The notes below the pieces were generated by a model. That model saw only the letters and a program-made list of their open reading frames with translations, had not been told where the DNA came from and ran no database searches. 64,000 nt of DNA, from assembly GCF_023073335.1 (NCBI RefSeq), contig NZ_JADPJG010000003.1, positions 99,789 to 163,788 on the forward strand, in the 5' to 3' direction. This document shows positions 34,068 to 43,673 of the stretch, in pieces (the stretch's first letter is position 1; each line of letters opens with the position of its first letter). This DNA is from Bradyrhizobium sp. 21 (GTDB lineage Bacteria > Pseudomonadota > Alphaproteobacteria > Rhizobiales > Xanthobacteraceae). Position numbers and translations under genes: made by a program.

Positions 34068-35170
34068 CTGACGCAAAGCAGGTGAAGCTGAAGCCCGGCG
34101 ACACCATCGGAATCCTCGGCGGCGGACAATTAGGGCGGATGCTGGCCACGGCAGCGGCTCGCCTCGGCCTGCGCTGCCAGGTGTTCTCGCCCGATCCGGA
34201 CTCCCCGGCCTTCGACGTGGTCCTGAACGCGACCTGCGCCGAATATGCCGACGTCGAAGCGCTCGAGCTGTTCGCCAACGACGTCGACGTCATCACCTAC
34301 GAATTCGAGAACGTGCCGTCCGCGGCCGCAATGGTGCTGGATGCGCGCCGCCCCGTGCTGCCCAACCGCAAGATCCTGGAGACCACCCAGGACCGCCTCG
34401 CCGAGAAGGATTTTGTCACGCGCCTCGGCATCGGCACCGCGGCCTATGCCGACGTCACTTCCGTCGCCTCGCTGCGCGAAGCGATCACGAGGATCGGCCT
34501 TCCGGCGGTGCTGAAGACCCGCCGCTTCGGCTATGACGGCAAGGGCCAGACCATCATCCGCGAGGGTGACGACATCGCCAAGGCGTGGACCAGTCTCGCC
34601 ACCAAATCGGCGATCCTGGAAGCCTTCGTGCCGTACGAGTGCGAGATTTCCGTGATCGCCGCCCGCGCCGCCACAGGCCAGGTCGAGTGTTTCGACGTCA
34701 CCGAAAACGAGCACCGCGACCACATCCTGAAGATCTCCCGTGCGCCCGCCCGTATCCCGGACGTGCTCGCCGAGGAAGCGCGCAGCATCGCCGGCAAGAT
34801 CGCGAGCGCGCTCGATTATGTCGGCGTGCTCGCCGTCGAGATGTTCGTGCTCACCAACGGCACCGGACCGAAGGTGCTGGTCAACGAGATCGCTCCGCGC
34901 GTGCACAATTCCGGACACTGGACGCTCGACGGTGCGTCCGTCTCGCAGTTCGAGCAGCACATCCGCGCCATCGCCGGCTGGCCCCTCGGCAAGCCCGTGC
35001 GCCACGGCGAGGTCGTCACCATGACCAATCTGATCGGCGACGAGATCAATGATTTTGAAAAGTGGCTGAGCGTGCCGGGCGCGACCGTGCACATCTACGG
35101 CAAGGGCGCCCCGCGCCCCGGCCGCAAGATGGGCCACGTCACCGAAGTCAGGCCGGCAACAGTCAAGTAA
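34064..35170 (+). CDS. purK: 5-(carboxyamino)imidazole ribonucleotide synthase
   Basis: The 368-residue ATP-grasp enzyme makes N5-CAIR from AIR, bicarbonate and ATP. Start is GTG 34064, inside the purE stop as GTGA. Features are the N-terminal [20 protein letters not shown], the central ATP-grasp segment [39 protein letters not shown] and the metal/substrate loop [15 protein letters not shown] bidirectional hairpin starts at its stop codon. With PurE it completes the bacterial two-step CAIR route. Confidence 0.97.
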   Translation: MTDAKQVKLKPGDTIGILGGGQLGRMLATAAARLGLRCQVFSPDPDSPAFDVVLNATCAEYADVEALELFANDVDVITYEFENVPSAAAMVLDARRPVLPNRKILETTQDRLAEKDFVTRLGIGTAAYADVTSVASLREAITRIGLPAVLKTRRFGYDGKGQTIIREGDDIAKAWTSLATKSAILEAFVPYECEISVIAARAATGQVECFDVTENEHRDHILKISRAPARIPDVLAEEARSIAGKIASALDYVGVLAVEMFVLTNGTGPKVLVNEIAPRVHNSGHWTLDGASVSQFEQHIRAIAGWPLGKPVRHGEVVTMTNLIGDEINDFEKWLSVPGATVHIYGKGAPRPGRKMGHVTEVRPATVK

Positions 35171-35202
35171 CGGGACCGCGGCGATCAGCGCCGCGATCCC
35201 GT
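35170..35202. terminator. Bidirectional hairpin between purK and aqpZ
   Basis: ACGGGACCGCGGCG (35170-35183) pairs with CGCCGCGATCCCGT (35189-35202), with one mismatch and a 5-base loop. It sits between the stops of the convergent purK and aqpZ genes (7 bp before the aqpZ end) and can serve both. The T-run is short (ttt). Confidence 0.75.
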
Positions 35203-35209
35203 TTGCCGA

Positions 35210-35932
35210 TCAAGCCGTCTTCGCGCCCGCGACGACGCCGGTGGGCTCCTCGCTGAGCCAGCGGTAGATCACCCCGCCCAGCGCACCGCCGATCAGCGGT
35301 GCGACCCAGAACAGCCAGAGCTGCGCCAGCGCCCAGCCGCCGACGAACAGGGCCGGTCCCGTGCTGCGCGCCGGGTTCACCGAGGTGTTGGTGACGGGAA
35401 TGCTGACGAGATGGATCATCACCAGCGCGAGCCCGATCGCCAGCGGCGCAAAGCCCGCGGGGGCGCGGCCGTGGGTGGAGCCCATGATGATGAACAGGAA
35501 CATCATGGTCATCACCACCTCGGTGATGAAGCACACGATCATGCTGTACTGGCCGGGCGAATGCGCGTCGTAGCCGTTCGAGGCGAAGCCCTTGCTGACG
35601 TCGAACCCGGGAGCTCCGCTTGCGATGACGTAGAGGAGCCACGCGGCCACGATCGCGCCGGCGACCTGCGCGATCACATAGGGCAGGATCTGTCCGGCCG
35701 GAAATCGCCCACCGGCCGCAAGACCGACGGTGACAGCCGGGTTGAGATGGCAGCCGGAGATGTGGCCGATTGCATAGGCCATCGTGACGACGCTCAAGCC
35801 GAATGCGAGCGAGACTCCGACCAGACCGATACCGACCTGCGGAAAGCCGGCTGCGATCACCGCACTTCCGCAACCTGCGAAGGTGAGCCAAAAGGTGCCG
35901 ATAGCCTCGGCCGCGTATTTTTTCATATCCAT
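35210..35932 (-). CDS. aqpZ: Aquaporin Z
   Basis: The 240-residue water channel begins at ATG 35932, six bases after AGGGGA; longer upstream frames lack a ribosome site. It has six membrane helices and both half-helix motifs, NPA at about 64-66 (HLNPAVT) and NPA near 190 (VNPARSTG). The selectivity-filter neighbourhood ([12 protein letters not shown] and [15 protein letters not shown]) is that of AqpZ rather than GlpF. It permits fast water flow during osmotic change. It is convergent with purEK and shares their terminator. Confidence 0.95.
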   Translation of the reverse strand: MDMKKYAAEAIGTFWLTFAGCGSAVIAAGFPQVGIGLVGVSLAFGLSVVTMAYAIGHISGCHLNPAVTVGLAAGGRFPAGQILPYVIAQVAGAIVAAWLLYVIASGAPGFDVSKGFASNGYDAHSPGQYSMIVCFITEVVMTMMFLFIIMGSTHGRAPAGFAPLAIGLALVMIHLVSIPVTNTSVNPARSTGPALFVGGWALAQLWLFWVAPLIGGALGGVIYRWLSEEPTGVVAGAKTA

Positions 35933-36192
35933 GTGTCGTCCCCTGCTTTCAAAGATTCCGGAACAAAGCTCCGGAAACGGCCCCACCCTTGGCGTCAAAT
36001 CTCCCAAATCGGGGCCGTACGGCGGTATTTGTGCCTCATTTAATGGCTGAACTTGGCCCGAAAACGCGGTTGGCCGGTGGACATCCCCGGTTTTGTCTGA
36101 TACATCCGCGCCCTCAAGGTTAAGGGCTTGCGCGTGCGCCATCCCCTTTGACTTACCAGAATTCAAATCCGATCCACTGAAGAGGATGCCGC

Positions 36193-36501
36193 GTGCAGGT
36201 TCTCGTTCGCGATAACAATGTCGATCAAGCCCTCAAGGCGCTGAAGAAGAAGATGCAGCGCGAGGGCATTTTCCGCGAGATGAAGCTCCGCGGTCACTAT
36301 GAGAAGCCCTCCGAGAAGAAGGCCCGCGAAAAGGCCGAAGCCGTGCGCCGCGCGCGCAAGCTGGCCCGCAAGAAGCTGCAGCGCGAAGGCCTGCTGCCGA
36401 TGAAGCCGAAGCCGGTGTTCGGCGCCGGCCCCGGCGGTGATCGTGGCGGTCGCCCCGGTGCAGGTCCTGGTGCCGGTGCAGGTCCGCGCGGACCGCGCTG
36501 A
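36193..36501 (+). CDS. rpsU: 30S ribosomal protein S21 with Gly-rich extension
   Basis: Start is GTG 36193 (gtgcaggttctc), preceded by aagagga. Residues 1-70 are classical S21: [40 protein letters not shown] and a basic [12 protein letters not shown]21 helps mRNA-16S pairing in initiation. The last ~30 residues ([18 protein letters not shown]...) are Gly/Pro-rich; such tails are seen in Bradyrhizobium S21 but not in enterobacteria. A hairpin terminator follows. It is monocistronic here. Confidence 0.96.
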   Translation: MQVLVRDNNVDQALKALKKKMQREGIFREMKLRGHYEKPSEKKAREKAEAVRRARKLARKKLQREGLLPMKPKPVFGAGPGGDRGGRPGAGPGAGAGPRGPR

Positions 36502-36535
36502 TTTACCGGACCTGAATAGACTTCAGTTTTCGATG

Positions 36536-36564
36536 ACGCGGGCCCTTGGCCCGCGTTATTGTTT
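36536..36564 (+). terminator. Intrinsic terminator after rpsU
   Basis: ACGCGGGCC (36536-36544) pairs perfectly with GGCCCGCGT (36548-36556) around a ctt loop, followed by tattgttttat. It lies 35 bp after the rpsU stop, on the same strand. Confidence 0.88.
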
Positions 36565-36630
36565 TATGAGCGGTGCCTTTTCCGGGACGGGGCACTCTAC
36601 CGATGCGGCACCAGCGCGAGCGAACCGTAG

Positions 36631-37281
36631 ATGGCCTCCTCTTTCCCCAAGCGCCGCGTGGCGCGGTTGCGCCAGGTCTGGCAGCAGCCGCTCGCGCTGG
36701 CTTTGATGGGGATCGCGCTGTGCGGCTGCTCCTTCGACCTGGGATCGCTGATGCCGGAGAAGGACAAGCCGCAGGAGGTCCCCAAGGCAACCACGACCGC
36801 CGAGAACGCGGTCAGCGCCGGCAACGTCAGCGAGGCCCAGGCCCATACGGCAAAGGCCCAGGCCCTGGCAAAGTCCGGCGAGACGGCGGCCGCGCTCGAT
36901 GAGTTCAATCGCGCGGTCGGGCTCGATCCATACAATGCGCAGGCGCTCTATGGCCGCGCCTTGATCTACCAGGGCAATAACCAGCACGACTTTGCGATCG
37001 CCGATTTCAGCGCCGCGAGCGGACTCAATCCGCAGAAGGTCGAGCCGCTGCTCGGCCGCGCCAACAGCTACCTCGCCCTCGGCAAGGTCAAGGAGGCCGC
37101 GGCCGATCTGGATGAGGCCTCCGAGGCCGATCCGCACAATGCCCAGGTCTGGACCACGCGCGGACAAGCCTATGAACGGCTGGGCGACAGGACCAAGGCG
37201 GTGGCGTCCTACACCAAGGCGGTCTCGCTTCGTCCACGCGACGACGCCGCCCGCAGCGGCCTCGCCCGCGTCGGCGGCTGA
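36631..37281 (+). CDS. TPR-repeat lipoprotein
   Basis: This 216-residue protein has an N-terminal basic-then-hydrophobic signal (QQPLALALMGIALCGCS) with a lipobox-like LCGC, implying lipidation at the final Cys (about residue 33). Three to four TPR units follow between about 72 and 212: SGETAAALDEFNRAVGLDPY, HDFAIADFSAASGLNPQ, LGKVKEAAADLDEASEADP and LGDRTKAVASYTKAVSLRP. It is probably attached to the periplasmic face of a membrane and acts as a protein-binding scaffold. Partner is unknown. It follows rpsU but after a terminator. Confidence 0.88.
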   Translation: MASSFPKRRVARLRQVWQQPLALALMGIALCGCSFDLGSLMPEKDKPQEVPKATTTAENAVSAGNVSEAQAHTAKAQALAKSGETAAALDEFNRAVGLDPYNAQALYGRALIYQGNNQHDFAIADFSAASGLNPQKVEPLLGRANSYLALGKVKEAAADLDEASEADPHNAQVWTTRGQAYERLGDRTKAVASYTKAVSLRPRDDAARSGLARVGG

Positions 37282-37301
37282 CGGCGCAACAGGTACCGCT
37301 C

Positions 37302-38276
37302 TTAGTCGGGGGTGGAGTTCTTCGGCAGGACCGAGTGGAACATCGACTTCATGCCCGACAGCATCTCGTCGGCCACATTGGTCTTCTTCGGCCGCGGCAT
37401 GGTCGCACCGGCATCGGCACGCAGATCGAGCGGCGGCGCGATCATCGGGACCGGGATATCAGCTGGCGGAGTCATCCGGTTAGGATCGTCGTTACCGACC
37501 GAGGCCGTGTAGGACGGCGACGAGCCACCATTGCCATAGGTATCGGGTGCCGGCGTCGAAACCGTGATCGGCGGCGGCAACGGACGCACCATGGACGGAT
37601 CCACGGGGACGATACGCGGGGCCTCGGGGGTGCGGGCAGCTTCCCGCACCGCAGGCTCCTGAATCCTTTCGGGCGACTTGGTCTCGGAGGACCTGATCTC
37701 AACAGCTTTGGCTTCAAAAGGCTTGGCCTCAGCGGCTTTGCCCTCAGGCGACTTGCGCAGGCGCTCGATCGCGGCGCGCACGAGATCGTTGGCGTCGGGG
37801 GTTGCGGCCGGAGCGGCAGCGGCCGGCGTCGAATTAGCCTCCACCACCGGGGCGGTCGCGGGTGCAGTGACGGCCGGGGTGGACACGGCCGGGGCAGACT
37901 TGGCGACCGTCTTCTCGCGCGCGGACGGCTTGCCGCGCGGGGCGGCCTCCGCCGGTGCCACGTCCGCCGCCGCCTTCTCAGTCGACTTGTCAGTCGTCTT
38001 GTGCTCAGCGCCCGCCTGATCGGCAGTCTTCTCGGCCGCCGGCTTGTCCGTCACGCTCTTCTCGGAGATGCCCTTGGCCTTGATGCCGGGCGCCGGGAGC
38101 TTGGCCACATCAGCGGGCTTGCCGTTCTTGCCGGCTTCGGCAGGCGCGACCATGGCCGCGGGGGCATCCGTCGCGGGCTTGGCGTTGATGTAATGATTAA
38201 CGATGTACGCCCCGATGATCGTTGCGAGCACCGAGGGGAAGATATCCATCGAGATTTTAGCGACGTATTTCAGCAT
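37302..38276 (-). CDS. Membrane-anchored Ala/Pro/Lys-rich hypothetical protein
   Basis: I take ATG 38276 (324 residues), with GGAG nine bases upstream, rather than the earlier TTG. A single membrane segment near residues 9-28 (DIFPSVLATIIGAYIVNHYI) anchors it. The rest is low-complexity, rich in Ala, Pro, Lys, Thr and Glu, with repeated phrases such as AEKTADQAGAEHKTTDKSTE, probably extended through the periplasm. A short conserved-looking end (NVADEMLSGMKSMFHSVLP) may be a helix. No family is recognised. The layout resembles envelope-spanning linkers. It is convergent with the TPR lipoprotein. Confidence 0.7.
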   Translation of the reverse strand: MLKYVAKISMDIFPSVLATIIGAYIVNHYINAKPATDAPAAMVAPAEAGKNGKPADVAKLPAPGIKAKGISEKSVTDKPAAEKTADQAGAEHKTTDKSTEKAAADVAPAEAAPRGKPSAREKTVAKSAPAVSTPAVTAPATAPVVEANSTPAAAAPAATPDANDLVRAAIERLRKSPEGKAAEAKPFEAKAVEIRSSETKSPERIQEPAVREAARTPEAPRIVPVDPSMVRPLPPPITVSTPAPDTYGNGGSSPSYTASVGNDDPNRMTPPADIPVPMIAPPLDLRADAGATMPRPKKTNVADEMLSGMKSMFHSVLPKNSTPD

Positions 38277-38368
38277 TCCGGCCACTCCCCGCGCGATCTG
38301 ATGCGGGAACTTTGAGGCATAGTGAGGGATCAACTGCGACGGATCAATGGCAAAGGGGTACGCCGGAC

Positions 38369-38653
38369 TTACGGCTTCAGCTCGATCTCAAGGAACACGA
38401 TCTCGGTTGAGGTTTCGTTAAGTACGTCATGTTGGACGCCGGCCTTGCGAAAGTAGGATTTTCCAGCCGCAAGCTGCGCCTTCGACCGGTCGCCATTAGG
38501 CGCCACGATGGTCATTTCGCCCGCAACCACGGGAACAATGACGTAGTCCATGCCGTGAGTGTGATGTCCGGTCGCGCTGTTTGGAGCAAGCCGCCACTCG
38601 GTGACCCGAACCTCCTCATTGTCGATCTGAACCTCGGACCTGGCGGCAAGCAT
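38369..38653 (-). CDS. Small cupin-domain protein
   Basis: The 94-residue single-domain cupin has the metal-site motif HHTHGMDYVIVPVVAGE near residues 30-47, with two to three metal-binding His, and the second motif in YFRKAGVQHDVLNETSTEI. It probably binds a divalent metal. Substrate is not apparent; such cupins range from dioxygenases to sensory proteins. It is one of a run of minus-strand genes; the antiporter 35 bp downstream on the same strand may be co-transcribed. Confidence 0.85.
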   Translation of the reverse strand: MLAARSEVQIDNEEVRVTEWRLAPNSATGHHTHGMDYVIVPVVAGEMTIVAPNGDRSKAQLAAGKSYFRKAGVQHDVLNETSTEIVFLEIELKP

Positions 38654-38688
38654 CGGAACTCTCCTGGGACATCATCCGGTGAAAGGGG

Positions 38689-39783
38689 TCAGGGCACGAA
38701 AACCATGAACACGTAGACGGCAAATACCACCATATGAACCAGCCCGAACAGGACATTGGTCCTGCCCGTGCCGAAGGTCAGCATGCTCAAAAAGAAGGTC
38801 AGGAGCAAAAGCACGCTGCCCTGGCCACTGAGGCCGAGCGTGAGCTCCTTGTCGAGCGCATAGGTGGCAACACCGACCGCCGGGATGGTCAGCCCGATGG
38901 TGGCCAGCGACGAGCCCAGCGCGAGGTTGATGCTCTTCTGGAGGTCGTTCTTGCGGGCCGCCGAGACGGCCGCGACACCTTCCGGCAGCAGGATCAGGAG
39001 CGCCACCAGAAGGCCGGCAAAGGCAGGCGGCGCACCGATCCGGGCCGCGACGGCGTCCACCACCAGCGAAAATTTCTTGGACAGCAGCACAACCGCCAGC
39101 AGTGCAATCAGCAGCAGCACGACGCTGAGCACGAACGTCCGGGCCGACAGATGCGCCTCGCTCCCGCCGTCAGCCCGTTCGTGGATGAAGTAATCCTTGT
39201 GCAGGACGGTCTGGGTGTAGAGAAACACCCCGTACAACGCGAGCGTGACGACGTCGACGAAGCCGAGCTGAACCGCCGAATAGACCGGGCCCGGCGTGGT
39301 GGTCGTGTAGTTCGGCATGATCAGCGTGATGGTCGCGAGCGCGAACAGGACGCTGAGATAGACGTTGGCCCCGGAGAGCTGAAAACCCTGCTCGCGATAG
39401 CGCAGGCCGCCGATGAAGATGCAGAGGCCGACGAGGCCATTGCAGACGATCATGACCACGGCGAACACCGTGTCGCGCGCCAGGGCCGGGGCAGGCTTGT
39501 CGCCGAGCATGATCGTGGTGATCAGCGCTACCTCGATAATGGTCACCGACAGCGTCAGCACCAGCGTGCCATAGGGTTCGCCGACCCGTTCGGCGATCAC
39601 TTCGGCATGATGAACCGCGGCAAACACCGTGCCGAACAGGATGACCAGGAGCACGAGGGCGAAGACGAGCCCGCCGAACGTCAGCGTGAACACGTAGCCC
39701 GTCGCGCTGACGGCGGCGAACATCAGCACGGCCAGCGCCGGAAAGATCCAGGCCGACCGGGGCATCGGGCTATGCGCGCTCAT
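38689..39783 (-). CDS. Calcium/cation:proton antiporter, ChaA type
   Basis: ATG 39783 follows GGAG at six bases and gives 364 residues. The protein has about 11 membrane segments in two repeats, with the acidic repeat motifs of the CaCA superfamily: GEPYGTLVLTLSVTIIEVAL near 72-92 and LILLPEGVAAVSAARKNDLQ near 265-285. ChaA proteins exchange Na+/K+ or Ca2+ for H+ and help with alkaline and salt stress. The adjacent NhaD-type antiporter suggests a local ion-homeostasis group. Which ion is moved is not decided by sequence. Confidence 0.9.
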   Translation of the reverse strand: MSAHSPMPRSAWIFPALAVLMFAAVSATGYVFTLTFGGLVFALVLLVILFGTVFAAVHHAEVIAERVGEPYGTLVLTLSVTIIEVALITTIMLGDKPAPALARDTVFAVVMIVCNGLVGLCIFIGGLRYREQGFQLSGANVYLSVLFALATITLIMPNYTTTTPGPVYSAVQLGFVDVVTLALYGVFLYTQTVLHKDYFIHERADGGSEAHLSARTFVLSVVLLLIALLAVVLLSKKFSLVVDAVAARIGAPPAFAGLLVALLILLPEGVAAVSAARKNDLQKSINLALGSSLATIGLTIPAVGVATYALDKELTLGLSGQGSVLLLLTFFLSMLTFGTGRTNVLFGLVHMVVFAVYVFMVFVP

Positions 39784-39831
39784 CCACTGCTCCACTGTTG
39801 GATGCGAGCAGTAGCAAATCGGCCGGCAGAT

Positions 39832-41331
39832 TCAATGCCAGTGCAGGACCGGCGCGACCGGCAGCAGCGTCAGCAGCAGGAAAAGCGGGATCAGCACGGC
39901 ACCGGCGCGCAGGAGATAGCCGAAGAAGCTCGGCATCTCGATGCCGTTCTCGCTGGCGATGCTGCTGACCATGAAGTTCGGCGCATTGCCGATATAGGTG
40001 AGCGCGCCCATGTAGACCGCGCCCATGGAGATGGAGGCGAGCGTGCCCGAGAGCTCATGCATCAGCACTTGCGGGTCGCCGCCGGCGAGCTCGAAGAACA
40101 ACAGATAGGTCGGCGCATTGTCGAGGAACGCCGACATCAGGCCGGTGAACCAGAAATAGGCGACCTCGCGCGGCGTACCGTCCGGCGCCGTCACGGCCGA
40201 CAACAGCCAGGCAAACGCGCCGTGATGGCCGGCATCGAGCATGGCAATGACCGGAATGATCGCGACGAAAATGCCGGCGAACAGTTTTGCGACTTCGCGG
40301 ATCGGCTCCCAGGTGAAGCCGTTGGCCTGCCTGTGCTCGTCCGGCGTCAACCACACCGACAGGGCCGCGATAGCCAGCAGCGCCGCGTTGCGGGCGATGT
40401 CTTCCAGCTCCATCCTGGTTCCGAGAATGTCGAAGGCGATGCCGGGCTTCCACATCGCCGAGGCCAGCAGGCTGGCGACGATGGCTGCGATCAGCACCAG
40501 GTTGACGAGGCCGCGAATACGGACTGGCTCCGCGAGGCCTGTGCCGCTCGGCGCGGGGCCTGCGTCGCCGCGCGGCGACTCGCTGCGGAAGCGCCAGACG
40601 TCGATGGCGACGAAGATCCCAAGCAGCAGTCCGGCGACGACCGCCGTCTGCAGCCAAATGGTCCGCGTGGTCCAGAAGAAGTCGACGCCGTGCAGGAAGC
40701 CGACGAACAGCGGAGGATCGCCGAGCGGGCTCAAAGCGCCGCCGACATTGGCGACCAGGATGATGAAGAAGATGACGACATGCGCGTTGTGGCGCCGCGG
40801 CCGGTTGGCCCGGACCAACGGGCGGATCAGGATCATGGCCGCCCCCGTGGTGCCGACGATGCTCGCCATCAGCGTGCCGAGCGCGAGGATGCCGGCGTTG
40901 GCTGCCGGCGTCGCCTTGATGTCGCCCGTGATGAGAACGCCCCCGGCCACGACATAGAGCGAGAACAGCAGCACGATGAAGCCGAGATATTCGGCAAGCA
41001 TGGCGTGGACGAGCGCCGCCAGCGTCGCCATGCTTCCGGCAAGGATGACGAGCGGGGCCAAGGCCAGCAGCGACCAGGCCGCGGCGATCTTGCCGTAATG
41101 ATGGTGCCAGAATTTTGCAAACAGCAGCGGTCCGAGCGCGATCGACAGCAGCAGGCCTGCAAAGGGCAGCGCATAGGGCCAGCGCATCGCCGCGCCGTCG
41201 AGGACGGGTGCCGCCCATGCATGCTGCGGCAACAGCGCTAGGATCGCAGTGATGAGTACGCTCCCGCGCCGAAGAGCAAGCCGTCTAGGAAGCAATGAAG
41301 CGCCTCGCCGTTTCGATCGCACCAAATGCAT
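39832..41331 (-). CDS. Sodium:proton antiporter, NhaD-like
   Basis: The membrane protein has about 12-13 segments. From ATG 41331 it has 499 residues; a TTG at 41295, seven bases after GAGG and overlapping the upstream hydrolase stop, would give 487 residues that start with a good signal peptide (LPRRLALRRGSVLITAILAL...AWA). NVGGALSPLGDPPLFVGFLHG and SAFLDNAPTYLLFFELAGGD are the hallmark regions of the NhaD/ion-transporter family, the second with the Asp-Asn pair needed for Na+/H+ exchange. It should expel Na+ (or Li+) at high pH. It overlaps the upstream hydrolase by 11-47 bp. Confidence 0.9.
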   Translation of the reverse strand: MHLVRSKRRGASLLPRRLALRRGSVLITAILALLPQHAWAAPVLDGAAMRWPYALPFAGLLLSIALGPLLFAKFWHHHYGKIAAAWSLLALAPLVILAGSMATLAALVHAMLAEYLGFIVLLFSLYVVAGGVLITGDIKATPAANAGILALGTLMASIVGTTGAAMILIRPLVRANRPRRHNAHVVIFFIILVANVGGALSPLGDPPLFVGFLHGVDFFWTTRTIWLQTAVVAGLLLGIFVAIDVWRFRSESPRGDAGPAPSGTGLAEPVRIRGLVNLVLIAAIVASLLASAMWKPGIAFDILGTRMELEDIARNAALLAIAALSVWLTPDEHRQANGFTWEPIREVAKLFAGIFVAIIPVIAMLDAGHHGAFAWLLSAVTAPDGTPREVAYFWFTGLMSAFLDNAPTYLLFFELAGGDPQVLMHELSGTLASISMGAVYMGALTYIGNAPNFMVSSIASENGIEMPSFFGYLLRAGAVLIPLFLLLTLLPVAPVLHWH

Positions 41332-42082
41332 CGAGATTGTCGTGTCCGCCGTCCGCAAAGCGAACGAACTGCTTCGGTTCATGCGCGAGCGCGAACAGAC
41401 GCTCTCCGAACAGGATCGGAATGGCAAGGTCATGGGTGCCATGCATCACCAATAGCGGCACAGTGACGCGCGGGATGCGCTGGTCGGAATGAAACGGATC
41501 GCGCATCAGCAGGCGCACCGGAACGAACCAAAACGAGGAAGCTGCAACGTCGACGGTCGACGTATAGGGAGCTTCCAGGATCAATTTTCCAAAACGATGC
41601 TCCGAAGCGGTTGCCACCGCCACGCCCGTCCCGAGCGAAAAGCCCCAGCCGACGATTCGTTCCGGCGCGTAGCGCGCAGTGGTGAAGGCGTAGGCGGCCG
41701 CGGCATCGCGCAGCAGGCCATCCTCGCTCGGCGCACCGCTCGAGCCCGCGTAGCCGCGATAGGAAAGCGCGACCAGGCCGGTGCCGTCCGCCGTCATGGC
41801 CTTGAAGCGGCTGACACGGCCGGCGAGAAAATCGCCATTGCCCGGGAAATACAGGATCACGGGCCGACCGGGCCTCGCCGGCACGTGCCAGACGATCACC
41901 TTCTCACCGTCCGAGGTAGCCAGGACATGCTCCTCGGCCTCGGGGAAGCCAGCGGCATCCGGCGCGGTGCGAGCGACGGGCGGGATCGGAAACAGCATCT
42001 CGCGCTGCCGGACATACAGCACGAGGAGACCGGCGCAATAGCCGGTCACGAGCAGGATGGCGATCCACTTGACGATGGTCAT
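41285..42082 (-). CDS. Membrane-anchored alpha/beta hydrolase
   Basis: The 265-residue protein begins with a signal anchor (VKWIAILLVTGYCAGLLVLY) and then an alpha/beta-hydrolase fold. The nucleophile elbow is GWGFSLGTG (Ser near 145), the acid is in MHGTHDLAIP, and the His is in FADGGHDNL near the C-terminus; HxGG-like PGNGDFLAGR forms the oxyanion loop. Similar proteins (BEM46/YfhR-like) have esterase or thioesterase activity at the membrane. It overlaps the downstream antiporter gene and is likely co-transcribed with it. Substrate is unknown. Confidence 0.87.
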   Translation of the reverse strand: MTIVKWIAILLVTGYCAGLLVLYVRQREMLFPIPPVARTAPDAAGFPEAEEHVLATSDGEKVIVWHVPARPGRPVILYFPGNGDFLAGRVSRFKAMTADGTGLVALSYRGYAGSSGAPSEDGLLRDAAAAYAFTTARYAPERIVGWGFSLGTGVAVATASEHRFGKLILEAPYTSTVDVAASSFWFVPVRLLMRDPFHSDQRIPRVTVPLLVMHGTHDLAIPILFGERLFALAHEPKQFVRFADGGHDNLDAFGAIETARRFIAS

Positions 42083-42233
42083 GATGACGCGGCCGGTTTC
42101 CGGCTCAGGGCTTGCGACCGCTCCGCAGCAATTTCATGACATCGGGCGGGAGACTCGCCGGAACGTCGCGGCGGCCGCACGCCGCCACATGGGCGGCGTG
42201 CCGGGCGACACGCCACGGTCGTTTCCTTCCGCG

Positions 42234-43634
42234 CTACATTGCCTTGACGATGCTTTCGGTGACCTTCTTGGCGTCGCCGAGCAGCATCATGGTGTTGTCG
42301 CGGTAGAACAGCGGATTGTCGATGCCGGCATAACCCGAAGCGAGCGAGCGCTTGATGAACATCACGGTGCCGGCCTTCCAGACCTGGAGCACGGGCATGC
42401 CGTAGATCGGCGAGGTCTTGTCCTCTTCGGCCGCCGGGTTGGTGACGTCATTGGCGCCGATCACGAAGGCGATGTCGGCCTGCGCGAATTCGGAGTTGAT
42501 GTCCTCGAGCTCGAACACCTCGTCATAGGGCACGTTGGCCTCGGCCAGCAGCACGTTCATGTGGCCGGGCATGCGGCCGGCGACCGGGTGAATGGCGTAT
42601 TTCACCTCGACGCCTTCCTTCTTCAGGATATCGCCCATTTCGCGCAGCGCATGCTGGGCCTGCGCCACCGCCATGCCGTAGCCGGGCACGATGATGACCT
42701 TCTGCGCGTTCTTCATGATGAAGGCGGCGTCGTCGGCCGAGCCGAGCTTGACCGGCTTCTGCTCGCCGCCTGCTCCACCGCCGGCCGCGGCGGTCTCACC
42801 GCCGAAGCCGCCGAGGATGACCGAGATGAAGGACCGGTTCATCGCGTGGCACATGATGTAGGACAGGATCGCGCCGCTCGATCCCACCAGCGCGCCGGTG
42901 ATGATCAGCGCGGAGTTGCCAAGCGTGAAGCCGATGCCGGCAGCCGCCCAGCCCGAGTAGGAGTTCAGCATCGAGATCACGACCGGCATGTCGGCGCCGC
43001 CGATCGGGATGATCATGAGCACGCCGAGCGCCAGCGCGATGATGACGATGAGCCAGAAATCGAGCGCGCTGCCCGACATCACCAGCCCGACGATGAAGAC
43101 GACGAGCGCGATCGCGAGCGCAATGTTGATGATGTGACGGAACGGCAGGATGATCGGCGCGCCGCTCATCCGCGCGGACAGCTTCAGGAACGCGATCACC
43201 GAGCCGGTGAAGGTCAATGCGCCGATGGCGACGCCGAGCGACATCTCGACCAGACTCTGCGGATGGATGTTGCCGGGGGTGCCGATGTCGAAGGCTTCGG
43301 GCGCGTAAAACGCACCGGCGGCGACCAGCACCGCGGCCATGCCGACCAGCGAATGGAAGGCGGCGACCAGTTCCGGCATCGAGGTCATCGGCACGCGGCG
43401 GGCGATCACCGCGCCGATCGTGCCGCCGATGGCAATACCCGATATCACGAGGATCCAGGCGACGCCGTCCGCCGGCGGATGGCTGGCGAGCGTGGTTGCA
43501 ACCGCGATCCCCATGCCGATCATGCCGAACAAATTGCCCTGGCGCGACGTCGCCGGGCTCGATAGCCCGCGCAGCGACAGGATGAACAGCACCCCCGCCA
43601 CGAGATACAAGAATGCAGAGATATTAGCGTTCAT
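42234..43634 (-). CDS. pntB: NAD(P) transhydrogenase subunit beta
   Basis: The 466-residue subunit has about eight N-terminal membrane segments that form the proton channel (for example GIAIGGTIGAVIARRVPMTS) and a C-terminal soluble NADP-binding domain (domain III: VIIVPGYGMAVAQAQHALRE, HPVAGRMPGHMNVLLAEANV, GANDVTNPAAEEDKTSPIYG, KRSLASGYAGIDNPLFY). With PntAA and PntAB it couples proton entry to hydride transfer from NADH to NADP+, supplying NADPH. It is the last gene of pntAA-pntAB-pntB, 39 bp after pntAB. Confidence 0.97.
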   Translation of the reverse strand: MNANISAFLYLVAGVLFILSLRGLSSPATSRQGNLFGMIGMGIAVATTLASHPPADGVAWILVISGIAIGGTIGAVIARRVPMTSMPELVAAFHSLVGMAAVLVAAGAFYAPEAFDIGTPGNIHPQSLVEMSLGVAIGALTFTGSVIAFLKLSARMSGAPIILPFRHIINIALAIALVVFIVGLVMSGSALDFWLIVIIALALGVLMIIPIGGADMPVVISMLNSYSGWAAAGIGFTLGNSALIITGALVGSSGAILSYIMCHAMNRSFISVILGGFGGETAAAGGGAGGEQKPVKLGSADDAAFIMKNAQKVIIVPGYGMAVAQAQHALREMGDILKKEGVEVKYAIHPVAGRMPGHMNVLLAEANVPYDEVFELEDINSEFAQADIAFVIGANDVTNPAAEEDKTSPIYGMPVLQVWKAGTVMFIKRSLASGYAGIDNPLFYRDNTMMLLGDAKKVTESIVKAM

Positions 43635-43673
43635 CTCAGGTCCCCATCTGTCCCTTCAGCCCGAGGTGGCCGC

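Noticed and set aside
42083-42233. A further small gene or RNA in the gap between the hydrolase and pntB genes
   Set aside because: Only short frames without ribosome sites, and GC-rich hairpins (gcggcggccgcacgccgcc) with no T-run. Nothing could be supported.
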